A stretch of DNA of 64,000 bases from Aminobacter aganoensis (GTDB lineage Bacteria > Pseudomonadota > Alphaproteobacteria > Rhizobiales > Rhizobiaceae). Each line of letters starts with the position of its first letter. Position 1 is the stretch's first letter. The notes below the pieces were generated by a model. The model made no database searches, was not told the DNA's origin, and saw only the letters and a program-made list of their open reading frames with translations. The stretch spans positions 1-64,000 of the forward strand of contig NZ_JACHOU010000009.1 in assembly GCF_014206975.1 (NCBI RefSeq), in the 5' to 3' direction. A program made the translations under genes and the position numbers. Shown here in pieces: positions 25,856-35,218 of the stretch.

Positions 25856-27075
25856 TGAAGCGCTCGCCCGAACTCGAAGCCCTTGGTCAAGGTGACGATC
25901 CTGTCATTGCCGACAATGCCGTTCGGCGGAAGCAGCTCGTGGGCGGCGCCGTACTGGTCCTGATCGGCCTCGTTGCCGGCTACATAGTGCTTGCCGGACG
26001 GGAGGTACCGGTGCGCGATATACTCGATGGCGACGAGGAGTTCTCCACCACGACGTTTCGTCCACCGTCCTTCGTGCGCGAGGGTGAGCCGGAGCCGGAA
26101 CCCCCGGCGCCGGAGATCGTACAGATACCCCCTCCACCCCCTCCTCCGCCGCCAGCCGAAGAGATCGACACGACTGAGTTCGAGGTGCCACCCCCTCCCG
26201 TAGCGGGCTCGGCTCCACCTCCACCAGAGGTGGCCGAGACGCCTCCTGAGGAATTCCCGGCTCGCTTCCGGTCGAACCTCGTCGTAGTCGACAATCCGGG
26301 ATCAAGCGAGCCGGGGAGCCTCACCGGCGGGAAGGGCGAAGGGCTCACCGTCGCCGGTGAGGATCGCAGCAGCAAGTTTCTGGCCGCCGCCGCCAGCATC
26401 GGTGACCGCAGCGCCAAAGCAAGGAAGATCGAGAGGATCGACGCGCTCGTTCCGGAGGGCACGCTGATCCCGGGCATTCTGGAGACAGCCATCGTCAGCG
26501 ACCTGCCGGGGCAGGTGAGGGCGATCGTCTCGCAGGATGTTTACTCCTTCGACGGTCGGCGCGTGCTGATCCCCACCGGCACGAGGCTGGTTGGCGAGTA
26601 CCAGTCCGAGATCACGCGTGGTCAGACGCGGATCTTCGTCGTCTGGACCCGCCTGCTGCGCGATGACGGTGTAACGGTGCGGCTGAACTCGATCGGCGCC
26701 GACAGCCTCGGCCGTGCTGGCCTGGCAGGGCGCGTTGACAAGAAGTTCCGTGAACGGTTCGGTGCGGCCATTCTGCTCTCGATCGTCGGCGCCGGCGCCA
26801 GCTACCTGACAGGTTACGGCAGCCAGACGGCGAGCGGTGACAGCGACGATGCACAACGCGCCGAGGAGCTCGCCCGTGAAACCCTAGCCCAGACTTTCTC
26901 GGACATGGCGAACCAGGCGCTTGGCGACTCACTGCGCATTCCACCGACAATCAGCGTGAGCCAAGGCGAGCGAATCTTCGTCTTCGTCCGTCAGGACCTG
27001 GACTTCTCTGCCATGTATGAGGATCCCGTAACCGAAGCATTGAGGGAGATCCGGCGTGAACGCGGCCTCCCCTGA
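25855..27075 (+). CDS. virB10: VirB10 core-complex protein
   Basis: A ~406-residue VirB10/TrbI. One membrane helix (residues ~23-43), a long Pro-rich periplasmic stretch (runs of Pro near 75-120), then the beta-barrel domain with GTLIPGILETAIVSDLPGQ, RVLIPTGTRLVGEYQS and the antenna region. ISVSQGERIFVFVRQDLDF is the usual end. ATG 25855 uses the last base of the virB9 stop; a TTG one codon earlier is possible. Confidence 0.95.
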   Translation: MKRSPELEALGQGDDPVIADNAVRRKQLVGGAVLVLIGLVAGYIVLAGREVPVRDILDGDEEFSTTTFRPPSFVREGEPEPEPPAPEIVQIPPPPPPPPPAEEIDTTEFEVPPPPVAGSAPPPPEVAETPPEEFPARFRSNLVVVDNPGSSEPGSLTGGKGEGLTVAGEDRSSKFLAAAASIGDRSAKARKIERIDALVPEGTLIPGILETAIVSDLPGQVRAIVSQDVYSFDGRRVLIPTGTRLVGEYQSEITRGQTRIFVVWTRLLRDDGVTVRLNSIGADSLGRAGLAGRVDKKFRERFGAAILLSIVGAGASYLTGYGSQTASGDSDDAQRAEELARETLAQTFSDMANQALGDSLRIPPTISVSQGERIFVFVRQDLDFSAMYEDPVTEALREIRRERGLP

Positions 27076-28087
27076 ACTTGCCTCGGACAATCGGCACTAC
27101 TTCCTCTATCGGGCGCTCGCTCCGCTGACGGCGTTCCTTGAGGACCGTAACGTCGTCGAAATCTCCGTCAACCGGCCGGGGCAGATCTATGTAGAGCGTC
27201 TTGGCTCCGCCCACATGGAGTATATCGAAATTCCGGAGCTCACGACGGCCGAGATCGTCAACATCGGCGAGCGCGTTGCGGCCAGCACCAACCAGTTCGT
27301 CAGCTCGGCCAATCCAATCCTTAGCGCAGCACTCCCCACAGGCGAGCGCATCCAGGTCGTGCTGCCACCCGCCGCACCGGATGGCGGAACGCTGTCGATC
27401 CGAAAGCAGGTCATCAGCAACTTCACGCTCGAGGACTATCGCGACCAGGGATCGCTCGACCAAGTGGCGGTAGCCGTCGGCGGGCTCAGCGAAACCGACC
27501 AGGCGTTGATCGACCAGCTCTCGGCCCACGACATTTATGGCTTCATCCGTACGGCGATCGTCAACCGCGTCTCGATTCTGATCAGCGGCGGCACCTCCAG
27601 CGGCAAAACGACATTCCTGAATGCATGTCTCAAATCTGTTGATCCGCATGAGCGCATCATCACGTTGGAAGATACGCGTGAACTGTTCCCACCCCAGAAG
27701 AACGCTGTGCATCTGCTCGCGTCCCGCGGCGATCAGGGAACGGCGAGCGTTACGATCCAGTCGCTTCTGGAGGCATCGCTGCGGATGCGGCCGGACCGGT
27801 TGTTCGTAGGAGAGGTGAGGGGATCGGAAGCCTTCGCCTTCCTGCGCGCAATCAACACGGGTCATCCGGGCTCGATGTCGACCGTTCACGCCGATACGCC
27901 GCTAGGCGCCTATGAACAGCTCGCTATGATGGTCATGCAGTCCGGCCTGTCGGCCGCCTATCCCAAGGCAGATCTCATCTCCTACATCCAGAGCGTCATC
28001 CCAATCGTCGTGCAATTGCGCAGGGAAGGGGGCCGGCGTGGCATCTCGGAGATTTTCTTCGCGCGGGAACGGATGGGCGCGCCGTGA
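27056..28087 (+). CDS. virB11: VirB11 hexameric ATPase
   Basis: A 343-residue VirB11-family ATPase. N-terminal domain LTAFLEDRNVVEISVNRPGQI; Walker A SGGTSSGKTTFLNA near residues 178-191; Asp box TLEDTREL; His box TGHPGSMSTVHAD. It energises assembly and substrate passage. GTG start lies 20 bases inside the virB10 end. Confidence 0.95.
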   Translation: MNAASPELASDNRHYFLYRALAPLTAFLEDRNVVEISVNRPGQIYVERLGSAHMEYIEIPELTTAEIVNIGERVAASTNQFVSSANPILSAALPTGERIQVVLPPAAPDGGTLSIRKQVISNFTLEDYRDQGSLDQVAVAVGGLSETDQALIDQLSAHDIYGFIRTAIVNRVSILISGGTSSGKTTFLNACLKSVDPHERIITLEDTRELFPPQKNAVHLLASRGDQGTASVTIQSLLEASLRMRPDRLFVGEVRGSEAFAFLRAINTGHPGSMSTVHADTPLGAYEQLAMMVMQSGLSAAYPKADLISYIQSVIPIVVQLRREGGRRGISEIFFARERMGAP

Positions 28088-30105
28088 CTGGGTCGCTACG
28101 CATCTTCTACATAGGCTTTTGTCTGACCGTAGCCTTCGCCGTCTGGTTGCTGGCCTATGGCCTCGGACTGCAACTGCTGTATGGCGACGGTCGGATCCTG
28201 CAGGTCACCATCACCACGAATCCTTTGGCCCCGTTTCAGCAGCTCGTCGTCTATGCCGACAGTGGCGCGCTTCGCGTCGTGGCGCTCGGGGCCCTTCTGC
28301 CAGCCGGCATGGTTGCCGGCATCGTCGCCTATGCCGGTCTTCGGGCAAACACGAGCCCGCTCGGTGACGCCCATTTCCAGACTGTGATGTCGCTCCGGCG
28401 CGACGGTTGGTTCAAGAAAAGGGGAAAAATCCTGGGCCGATTCGGACGGCAGATTCTTCGCGTCGACGATGACCGGCATCATCTGGTCATCGGACCGACG
28501 CGCTCTGGGAAGGGGGCCTGTTACGTCGTTCCCAATGCGCTTTGCCATGAAGGTTCGATGATCGTCACCGACCTCAAGGGGGAAATCTTCCGTAGCACCG
28601 CCGGCTATCGAAAATCGAAGGGCAATCAGGTCTTCCTGTTCGCGCCGGGATCGGAACGGTCGCATCGCTACAACCCGCTAGACTTCATCCGGCCGGATCG
28701 TGGCGACCGGACCACCGATATCCAGAACATGGCCGCGATCCTCGTCCCCGAGATCACCGAGTCCGAAAACTCGATCTGGCAGGCGACTGCTCAGCAAGTC
28801 ATTGCCGGCGCGATCAGCTACGTCAACGAGAGTGTCTACTATGAGGGGCGTCGCACCCTTGGCGAGGTGACGAGCTTTTTCAATAGCGGCGTCAATTTGC
28901 AGGCGCTGATGACCTTGCTCAAGGAGCGGGAGCCCAATCTATCCCGCTTCACAGTGGAAAGCTTCAACGCCTATGTCGCTCTGTCGGAGCGGGCCGCTGC
29001 GTCTGCACTGCTCGACGTTCAGAAGGCTCTGAGGCCGTTTCGCAACGAACGCGTGGTGGCGGCGACGTCGGTCACGGACATGGATCTGCGTGCGCTGAAG
29101 CACCGGCCAATCTCGATCTATCTCGCCCCTAACGTCACCGACATCACGTTGCTGCGGCCGTTACTCGCCCTTTTCGTGCAGCAGACACTGGACACGCTCT
29201 TGCTCGAGCACACTGAGCGATCGGTGCCGGTCTATTTCCTGCTCGACGAGTTCCGGCAGTTGAAGAAGATGACCGAGATCACCACCAAACTGCCCTATGT
29301 GGCCGGCTACAACGTAAAGATGGCCTTCGTGATCCAGGACTTGAAGAACCTGGACGAAATCTATGGCGAGACATCCCGCCACTCATTGATGGGCAATTGC
29401 GGTTACCAGCTCGTGCTCGGAGCCAATGATCAGGTCACCGCGGAAACCGTTTCGAAGAGCTTAGGCAAGCGTACCGTCCGCTACAAGACCGAATCCCGCA
29501 CGATCGAGCTGATGGGCCTGCATCGCCGCACCAAGGTGGAGCAGCTTCGTGAGCGCGACCTCATGATGCCTCAGGAGGTTCGGCAAATGTCGGGTGACAA
29601 GATGATCATTCTTGCCGAAGGGCAGGGCCCGATCTTCGCCGACAAGCTGCGCTTCTTCCGAACGATACCATTCAGGGAGATGGAGAGGTTTTCGCGGAGC
29701 CATTTGCCGGAAGTGCCCGCAACGGAATACCTCCCGCAACGGCCGGTGCCGGCGACAACCTCGGGATACGCAGGCGAGGATGAGGGCGCTCAGGCGAAGC
29801 ACGAGGTGACGAAGAGCGCAGAGAAACAGAAAGCCCCTATTCGCAGTTTGGAAACCGATAGCGAGTTGCCGCGAAAGATACCTGTCGACCGGAGATCAGC
29901 GAGCGTCATGCACACCGTACCAGCCGCAAGGGCATCTCCCGATTCACTTGAGGCCCGCTTCCTCCCGGCGGCGCGCAAGCTGCGGGCACTCGTCCAGGCA
30001 CGGGCCAACGCGGCCAAAACAGGCACCAGGGACATCGATTGGTCCCGGATATTCGATGAAACCGTGCCCGACGCGATGGAGATAGCGGAGGCTGGCGCGG
30101 GTTGA
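28084..30105 (+). CDS. virD4: VirD4/TraG coupling protein
   Basis: A 673-residue type IV coupling protein that brings the relaxase-DNA complex to the channel. Two N-terminal membrane helices (residues ~7-30 and ~62-88), Walker A IGPTRSGKGACYVVPN near 137-152, DLKGEIF, Walker B FLLDEFRQLKKM. The ~130-residue C-terminal tail after the ATPase domain is variable and may bind accessory proteins. The GTG start overlaps the virB11 stop. Confidence 0.95.
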   Translation: MTGSLRIFYIGFCLTVAFAVWLLAYGLGLQLLYGDGRILQVTITTNPLAPFQQLVVYADSGALRVVALGALLPAGMVAGIVAYAGLRANTSPLGDAHFQTVMSLRRDGWFKKRGKILGRFGRQILRVDDDRHHLVIGPTRSGKGACYVVPNALCHEGSMIVTDLKGEIFRSTAGYRKSKGNQVFLFAPGSERSHRYNPLDFIRPDRGDRTTDIQNMAAILVPEITESENSIWQATAQQVIAGAISYVNESVYYEGRRTLGEVTSFFNSGVNLQALMTLLKEREPNLSRFTVESFNAYVALSERAAASALLDVQKALRPFRNERVVAATSVTDMDLRALKHRPISIYLAPNVTDITLLRPLLALFVQQTLDTLLLEHTERSVPVYFLLDEFRQLKKMTEITTKLPYVAGYNVKMAFVIQDLKNLDEIYGETSRHSLMGNCGYQLVLGANDQVTAETVSKSLGKRTVRYKTESRTIELMGLHRRTKVEQLRERDLMMPQEVRQMSGDKMIILAEGQGPIFADKLRFFRTIPFREMERFSRSHLPEVPATEYLPQRPVPATTSGYAGEDEGAQAKHEVTKSAEKQKAPIRSLETDSELPRKIPVDRRSASVMHTVPAARASPDSLEARFLPAARKLRALVQARANAAKTGTRDIDWSRIFDETVPDAMEIAEAGAG

Positions 30106-30167
30106 GCGATGCCGCGGTCTCGATGTGGACTATGGACGCCTAGGCGATAGGAGTTGAGGAGGGACAC

Positions 30168-31491
30168 ATGCGAACGATGACGCGTCCTGAATTCGAAGCG
30201 TATGAAAGACGTGTCGAGGACGTTCTGACCAAGGTCGGGAAATTAATCGACGAGGCGGATCTGCAAGATTTCGGGGAGGTGGTGGCGGCGGCGCGCGAGG
30301 TCGTCGAAATGAGGCGGGCACATTTGGAAATCACGGAGCAACAGGTTGCCGGCGAGCCCGCACAGATCAACCAGAAGGCGCAATCTCCTAACGCCGACGA
30401 GAGGTACCATCACCAGACAGCTGACGCCGCGAATGAGGCGCTGAACGAAATTCGGATTGCTCGCAATGCGATCAGCAGGATCGCAGCGAGCGAACACTCC
30501 ATCTTGCCGGTGGCGGCCTACCGTGATGATCTCGACCGTGGCCTGGAAATGGCGGCAAATCTAGCGGTCCATTGGAATAATAAACACGTTCTCGAATTCG
30601 CCAACAATGACACGGAGCTCGTGGAGAGGATCGAGCGCCTTGAGAAAATTCGGGATGAGCATGGCATATCCTATTCGGCTGGTTCCGATGGAAGCCCCAT
30701 CCCGGAGGTCGCCAAGAGCGACGCTCAGTTGCTCGGCTACTACAAAGAAGGGCTGGAGCACCTCAAAGCCGAACTGGCGATTGCCGATCACGAGAGCGGT
30801 TTGGCCATCGGAGGCTGGGGGCCTGCTGCAGAATATTGGACCGAACAAGATTCTGACGCCGCTTGGGCGAGGTATGATCAATTGCGCGCTGATCTGCTTG
30901 AAGCTGAATCGAATTTGGCGCGAGCGATGGAGAAAACTGAAGTGGAAACGCCTGCGGTGGAGGTAGTGAACGCAGCAGGCGAGTCTGCTTCCGACAGAAC
31001 TGCCCGTTCATCCGACCAGACGGCTGAAGCGACATTTCAGGATTCAGCCAGGGACGATGCTGTCGCCCGGCATGGGGAGAAAGCCGTCGCGGCCGGAGAA
31101 GCTCTGCTCGAACGACTGCTCGAAGCCGGCCGCGAGATGCGCGATTCAGAGGCGCGCATGGGTCGTCATCGCGAAGGAGATAGAGAACAAGATACTCGCT
31201 CGGAGAAACTGGTGGAGGCAACCGCCAACTACAATCAGATCTTGCGTCAGGCGGCGCGCGAGGTTGTAGCCGGGAATGGCTATATTCGCGATGGAAGACT
31301 TGCGTTATGAACAAAGAGCCCAGTTTTATGTTCATAACGAAACGCGGCCGAGCGAGGCCGCTGAACAGGCAATCCGGACTGAAGGCACTCTTCGCCCTGA
31401 GGGGTCTCTGCAAAACACAACGCGCTTGCGTCAGATAGAGCAGGAAATCCAGGATCGGGGGCGTGCGAACCGAGACGATCGGGATTCCTAG
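30168..31491 (+). pseudogene. Stand-alone paralogue of the relaxase C-terminal tail, apparently frameshifted
   Basis: The first frame (30168-31310, 380 residues, strong GAGGAGG ribosome site) matches the tail of the relaxase coded at 38136-40973: MTRPEFEAYERRVEDVL against residues ~537-553, AAAREVVEMRR against ~574-583, then ARHGEKAVAAGEALLERL and AAREVVAGNGYIRDG against the tail repeats. It stops shortly after GNGYIRD, but the overlapping +1 frame (31276-31491) carries on the likeness, ending TRLRQIEQEIQDRG..DDRDS against relaxase PRLRQVELEVEERQ..DDRER. So one gene with a frameshift near 31285-31300, or programmed slippage, is likely. It has no relaxase domain. It directly follows virD4. Confidence 0.72.
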
Positions 31492-31541
31492 CTACCGATG
31501 TCGTAGCCTGTCCTGAATCGGAAGTTGGGGCAATCGGCTTC

Positions 31542-32474
31542 CTACTCCTCTCGGGGCTCGATGCTTCCGGGACGATCAACCTGGACCGTCACATGGTGAA
31601 GTGCGTACTGTTTCTTCAGCCAGTCAGCGACGATTGGAGGCAGTTCCAACGGATCGACATTTGGAGCGGGGCTGACGTGAACCGTGGCGATGTTGGTTTG
31701 GTCCGTGAGGGTCCAGGCGTGGAAATGTCCGGCTTCTGAAATACTCGAGAGCCCCATCAGACCCTTCTCGGCTTCACGCGCGTCGACACCCTTTGGAACC
31801 GCCTGGAGAAGGACACGGATTGAATCAGTCACGAGTCCCCAGGCGGAGCGGATAACCAAACCGGCGACCAAGATCGAAAGGATTGGGTCCAGGAGAACCC
31901 ATCCCGTGAGCATGATACCGACGGCGGCTGCGATCGCGCCAACCGAACCAAGCAGATCTCCAACAACGTGCAACAATGCACCACGGAGGTTGCCGTCATT
32001 GCGATTGCCCGACCACAGCACATATGCGCCTGCTACATTCACACCGAGGCCGATGACCGCAACTATCAGCATGGGACCAGCCAGGATTTCTATAGGCTGG
32101 CTAACACGCTGTGCTGCCTCCCATGCGATCCATGCGACCAGCAGCAGTAGCGTCCCTCCATTCGCAAGTGCTGCCAGCACCCTGACGCGGTGGTAGCCAT
32201 ACGTTCGCGTCGCGTCAGCGGGACGGCGTGCAATTCGGTAGGCGATCAGGGCGAGCAACAGAGCCGCGGCGTCGGATACCATGTGCCCCGAATCTGCAAT
32301 GAGGGCCAGCGATCCCGAATACCAGCCGCCAACTGATTGGATCAGCGCGTAGGCAGCCGTAAAGATGAGAACGAAACGGATGCGCCGCTCATTCGCTTCG
32401 GTCACAACCTCCGAATGGCTGTGATCGCTCTCCGCGTCTTGTGCGGGCTGATTGTCTTTTAGTGCGACGCTCAT
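31542..32474 (-). CDS. Cation diffusion facilitator (CzcD/ZitB-like metal exporter)
   Basis: A ~310-residue CDF transporter that exports Zn2+, Co2+ or Cd2+ in exchange for protons. Six membrane helices; metal-site motifs HMVSD in TM2 and HVVGD in TM5 are intact; the His-rich SDHSHSE lies at the N-terminus; a C-terminal cytoplasmic metal-sensing domain (FHAWTLTDQTNIATVHVSP) follows. Start ATG 32474 is chosen because family similarity begins just after it; the longer upstream frame has none. Confidence 0.88.
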   Translation of the reverse strand: MSVALKDNQPAQDAESDHSHSEVVTEANERRIRFVLIFTAAYALIQSVGGWYSGSLALIADSGHMVSDAAALLLALIAYRIARRPADATRTYGYHRVRVLAALANGGTLLLLVAWIAWEAAQRVSQPIEILAGPMLIVAVIGLGVNVAGAYVLWSGNRNDGNLRGALLHVVGDLLGSVGAIAAAVGIMLTGWVLLDPILSILVAGLVIRSAWGLVTDSIRVLLQAVPKGVDAREAEKGLMGLSSISEAGHFHAWTLTDQTNIATVHVSPAPNVDPLELPPIVADWLKKQYALHHVTVQVDRPGSIEPREE

Positions 32475-32580
32475 GGCGTTCTTTATCCATGTCGTGAGAC
32501 GGTCTTCGAGCGAGGTTGGCCTGTCGAATATTTCTAAAGCGTCAAGCCCCCAGAGAGTAAAGCGCATTTTACGATCGAGG

Positions 32581-32602
32581 CTTGAACCTCCAGTAGGTCG
32601 AG
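32581..32602. promoter_or_regulatory. MerR-type operator candidate
   Basis: On the minus strand this reads CTCGACCTACTGGAGGTTCAAG, an imperfect dyad of the kind bound by MerR-family metal regulators. It is about 107 bases upstream of the CDF start. No merR gene is seen nearby. Confidence 0.4.
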
Positions 32603-32707
32603 ATTGCACGTTGAAATGCGCCTTTCGTTCTGGGCACAGTTGGACAGGCATCAGAGGTCCGCGTATCGATTGAAAAGGTGAGACACAGTTGCGGTGATAC
32701 CAGTCGA

Positions 32708-34003
32708 ATGAATACGAACAATGCTGATCCCCCTGAGGGCCTTGCCAAGTCACTCGGCCTGGTGCGGCTGTCGCTCTACGGTGTCGGAACAATCATCGGT
32801 GCCGGCATTTATTCGGTGATCGGGCCGGCGGCCGGCGCGGCGGGTGAAAGCATTTGGCTTAGCTTCCTGGTCGCCGCGATCATTTCTGCATTCTCAGGCC
32901 TCTCTTACGCGGAGATCGCCACGGCGCTGCCCGGTGCTGGTGCAGAGCATAATTTTCTGCGGAAGACCTTTCCTGCCATTCCTGCACTGGCTTTCACTGT
33001 AGGCCTGTTCATCGCAGTGCACGGGGCTGCCACCTTGGCAACCGTGGCGCTAACCTTTGGTAACTATGCACAAGCGTTTTTGCCGTTCTCCGCAGTTGTG
33101 GTCGCACTCGCCCTGATGGGCGTTGCCACAGCTATCAACATCGCCGGTATAGGCAAGGCTTCATTCATCAGCGCGGGGCTGACGGTAGTTCAGGTCGCGT
33201 GTCTAATCGGGTTCGCATCCGTAGCGGTTCCATCAGGCAACCGGGGCCTTCCTGACTTCACAGCCTGGTCTGAAAATCTCGACGGCATGCTCCAGGGTGC
33301 AGCCATCCTCTTCTTTATCTATTCCGGCTATGAGCATATGGCCTCTCTGTCGGAAGAAGCGAAGCGGCCGGACCGCGATCTGTGGCGCGCCTTCATGATC
33401 GCACTCGGCGCTACCACGGTCGTCTACCTAATAGTCATTCTGGGGGTGCTGAGCCTTGTAACCAGCGATAGCCTCGCCGGTTCGCAATCCCCACTGGCCG
33501 ATGCTGCAAGGCAGTTGGGCGGACCGTTCGGCATCATAATCGTCGCCGCAGCTCTGATGGCAACAGCCAATGCTGTGCTGAGCTCATCGCTATCGGGCAG
33601 CCGCTTGCTGTTTGGGATGGCACGCGAAGGTGACCTCCCAAAGCTGCTTGCACGGACGTTGGGGGCAAGCCGAAGCCCGTGGATCGGCGCGCTGGCGTTC
33701 CTGGCGGTGGCATGCGGTTTCGCCGCCGTCGGGGAAATTGAATTCGCCGCCAGCCTTTCCTCGCTTGGTGTCACACTCGTATTCGCCGCGATCAACACCG
33801 CAGTGATCGTCCTCCGCTACACGCAACCGAACCTCGATCGGCCATTTCGCCTGCCGTCAATCGGCCGCGTCCCTCCAACAGCAGTCCTTGGCGTTGTCAC
33901 TTCGCTGCTGCTGGCAGCGCAGTACGACTGGGCTATCTACACAGCTTTCGCCAGCGTCTTCCTGGTTGGAGCAATTCCCTACGCGTTTCTGCGGCGGAGC
34001 TAA
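32708..34003 (+). CDS. APC-family amino acid permease
   Basis: A ~431-residue permease with about 12 membrane helices. The APC signature GVGTIIGAGIYSVIGPAAG is in helix 1, and the TM6 break FFIYSGYEHMASLSEEAKRPDRDL is typical of amino acid/polyamine transporters. Substrate cannot be told. Start ATG 32708 is chosen over an upstream GTG (32678) because helix 1 then has the usual spacing. It diverges from the CDF gene across a 233-bp gap. Confidence 0.88.
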   Translation: MNTNNADPPEGLAKSLGLVRLSLYGVGTIIGAGIYSVIGPAAGAAGESIWLSFLVAAIISAFSGLSYAEIATALPGAGAEHNFLRKTFPAIPALAFTVGLFIAVHGAATLATVALTFGNYAQAFLPFSAVVVALALMGVATAINIAGIGKASFISAGLTVVQVACLIGFASVAVPSGNRGLPDFTAWSENLDGMLQGAAILFFIYSGYEHMASLSEEAKRPDRDLWRAFMIALGATTVVYLIVILGVLSLVTSDSLAGSQSPLADAARQLGGPFGIIIVAAALMATANAVLSSSLSGSRLLFGMAREGDLPKLLARTLGASRSPWIGALAFLAVACGFAAVGEIEFAASLSSLGVTLVFAAINTAVIVLRYTQPNLDRPFRLPSIGRVPPTAVLGVVTSLLLAAQYDWAIYTAFASVFLVGAIPYAFLRRS

Positions 34004-34386
34004 CAATTGCCCAAAGGCACGGATCCTCGGAAGCCTACGTAGCGCTACCATCATTGGCGACCAAGCCATCACGTCCTATCGTAGCTTTAATCCGACCTGT
34101 GTTATCTGCCCGAGTTACGCCAAGCCGGGAAAAGCTTACTTTCCGGCGCTTGACTGAGCCACCCATCGGTGTGCTCAGAACGCTCTCAAGGCTCTCCTTC
34201 CACTGATCGCGACGAACTCTCCTGGGCCGTGACCTGCCGACCGAGCGACTCGCTTACCCTCCGGCGGGAGGCCCCAGTCCGCGATTTGCGGAACGCTGAC
34301 ATGAGAATTCACTTGTCACTGGATTTCCCTTAAGAACGCATTATACTGCGTCGCTGTTTACTGCGCATTCTGGTCCGTCTCCGGCT
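34004..34386. other. Gap without gene
   Basis: No coding frame with family content is seen in these 383 bases between the permease and HTH genes. No hairpin or repeat stood out. The last ~60 bases are AT-richer and may hold the HTH-gene promoter. Confidence 0.4.
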
Positions 34387-34650
34387 ATGAAGCTGAAGAC
34401 GGTAGTGGCGCAGAACCTGCGACGGTTGCGTCACATCAAGGGTATGTCGCAGGAGGAACTCGCCGAATTGGCGGACGTGTATCGTACCTATGTCGGTCAT
34501 TTGGAGCGAGAGATTCACTCTCCGACGGTCGACATGCTGGAGAAGTTGGCAGAGATTCTGGACGTTGCCCCGACAGACTTCTTCACCAACCCACCACCGC
34601 CGATCCCTCCCCCGCCGCCTCGAAAGCGACGGCGATCGCAATCTCGTTGA
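34387..34650 (+). CDS. Xre-family HTH regulator
   Basis: An 87-residue Cro/C1-type regulator: helix-turn-helix in RRLRHIKGMSQEELAELADVYRTYVGHLERE (residues ~12-42), then the usual second half to about residue 66 and a Pro-rich basic tail. A second HTH coding stretch follows immediately in another frame, so this may be one half of a broken two-HTH protein. Confidence 0.8.
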   Translation: MKLKTVVAQNLRRLRHIKGMSQEELAELADVYRTYVGHLEREIHSPTVDMLEKLAEILDVAPTDFFTNPPPPIPPPPPRKRRRSQSR

Positions 34651-34993
34651 TGTAGTTGTAGGACGGCGTCTACGCGCGCAACGTCAAATGCTGGGCATGA
34701 GTCAGAGAGCCATGGGGGAACTCCTCGGCGTCACCTTTCAGCAGGTGCAAAAATATGAAAGCGGAGCCAATCGCATCGCCGTTGCGACGCTGGTCCGCGC
34801 GGCAGAAGCGCTGGGCAGCCCATTATCCTTCTTTCTGGAAGGGCTTGGCCCTGGCGAAATAGGGGGCCAACGCAAAATGCATAAACGCCATCCTCGGCTA
34901 TCGCCCGAATTTTTTGAGGCCATCGAAGATAGGAAGTTGCGTGCAGCGCTTAGGACCATTGTTCGGGCTCTGGTGGCGCACGCGGATCGATGA
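34637..34993 (+). pseudogene. Second HTH (Xre) coding stretch without a clear start
   Basis: From about 34637 the frame encodes VVVGRRLRAQRQMLGMSQRAMGELLG..QQVQKYESGANRI.., a good Cro/C1 HTH with a ~55-residue C-terminal helix, typical of rhizobial phage-type repressors. No ATG, GTG or TTG sits at a sensible place before VGRRLRAQR; the ATG at 34490 lies deep in the previous gene and would give an out-of-family N-terminus, and a TTG at 34565 is weak. A frameshift joining it to the HTH gene at 34387, or start loss, is likely. Confidence 0.6.
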
Positions 34994-35218
34994 ACCATCA
35001 CTAATCTTTGCGCCGTTTGAATATACGAGTTCGGGACGACGTAGGAGAACATCGGGGCAATCACGGATAACTTGGCGACCGCCATTCTGATTCCGATGAG
35101 GTCCCAGAGAGAACCTACTTTCGGCGGTTGCCTTCGGCGACTGGCAATCTGTGCAACAGCAGTGATCGCCAAGCTGAGTCGCGAAGAATGCTTAACGCGG
35201 AGTCGGCAGCAGGAACCG

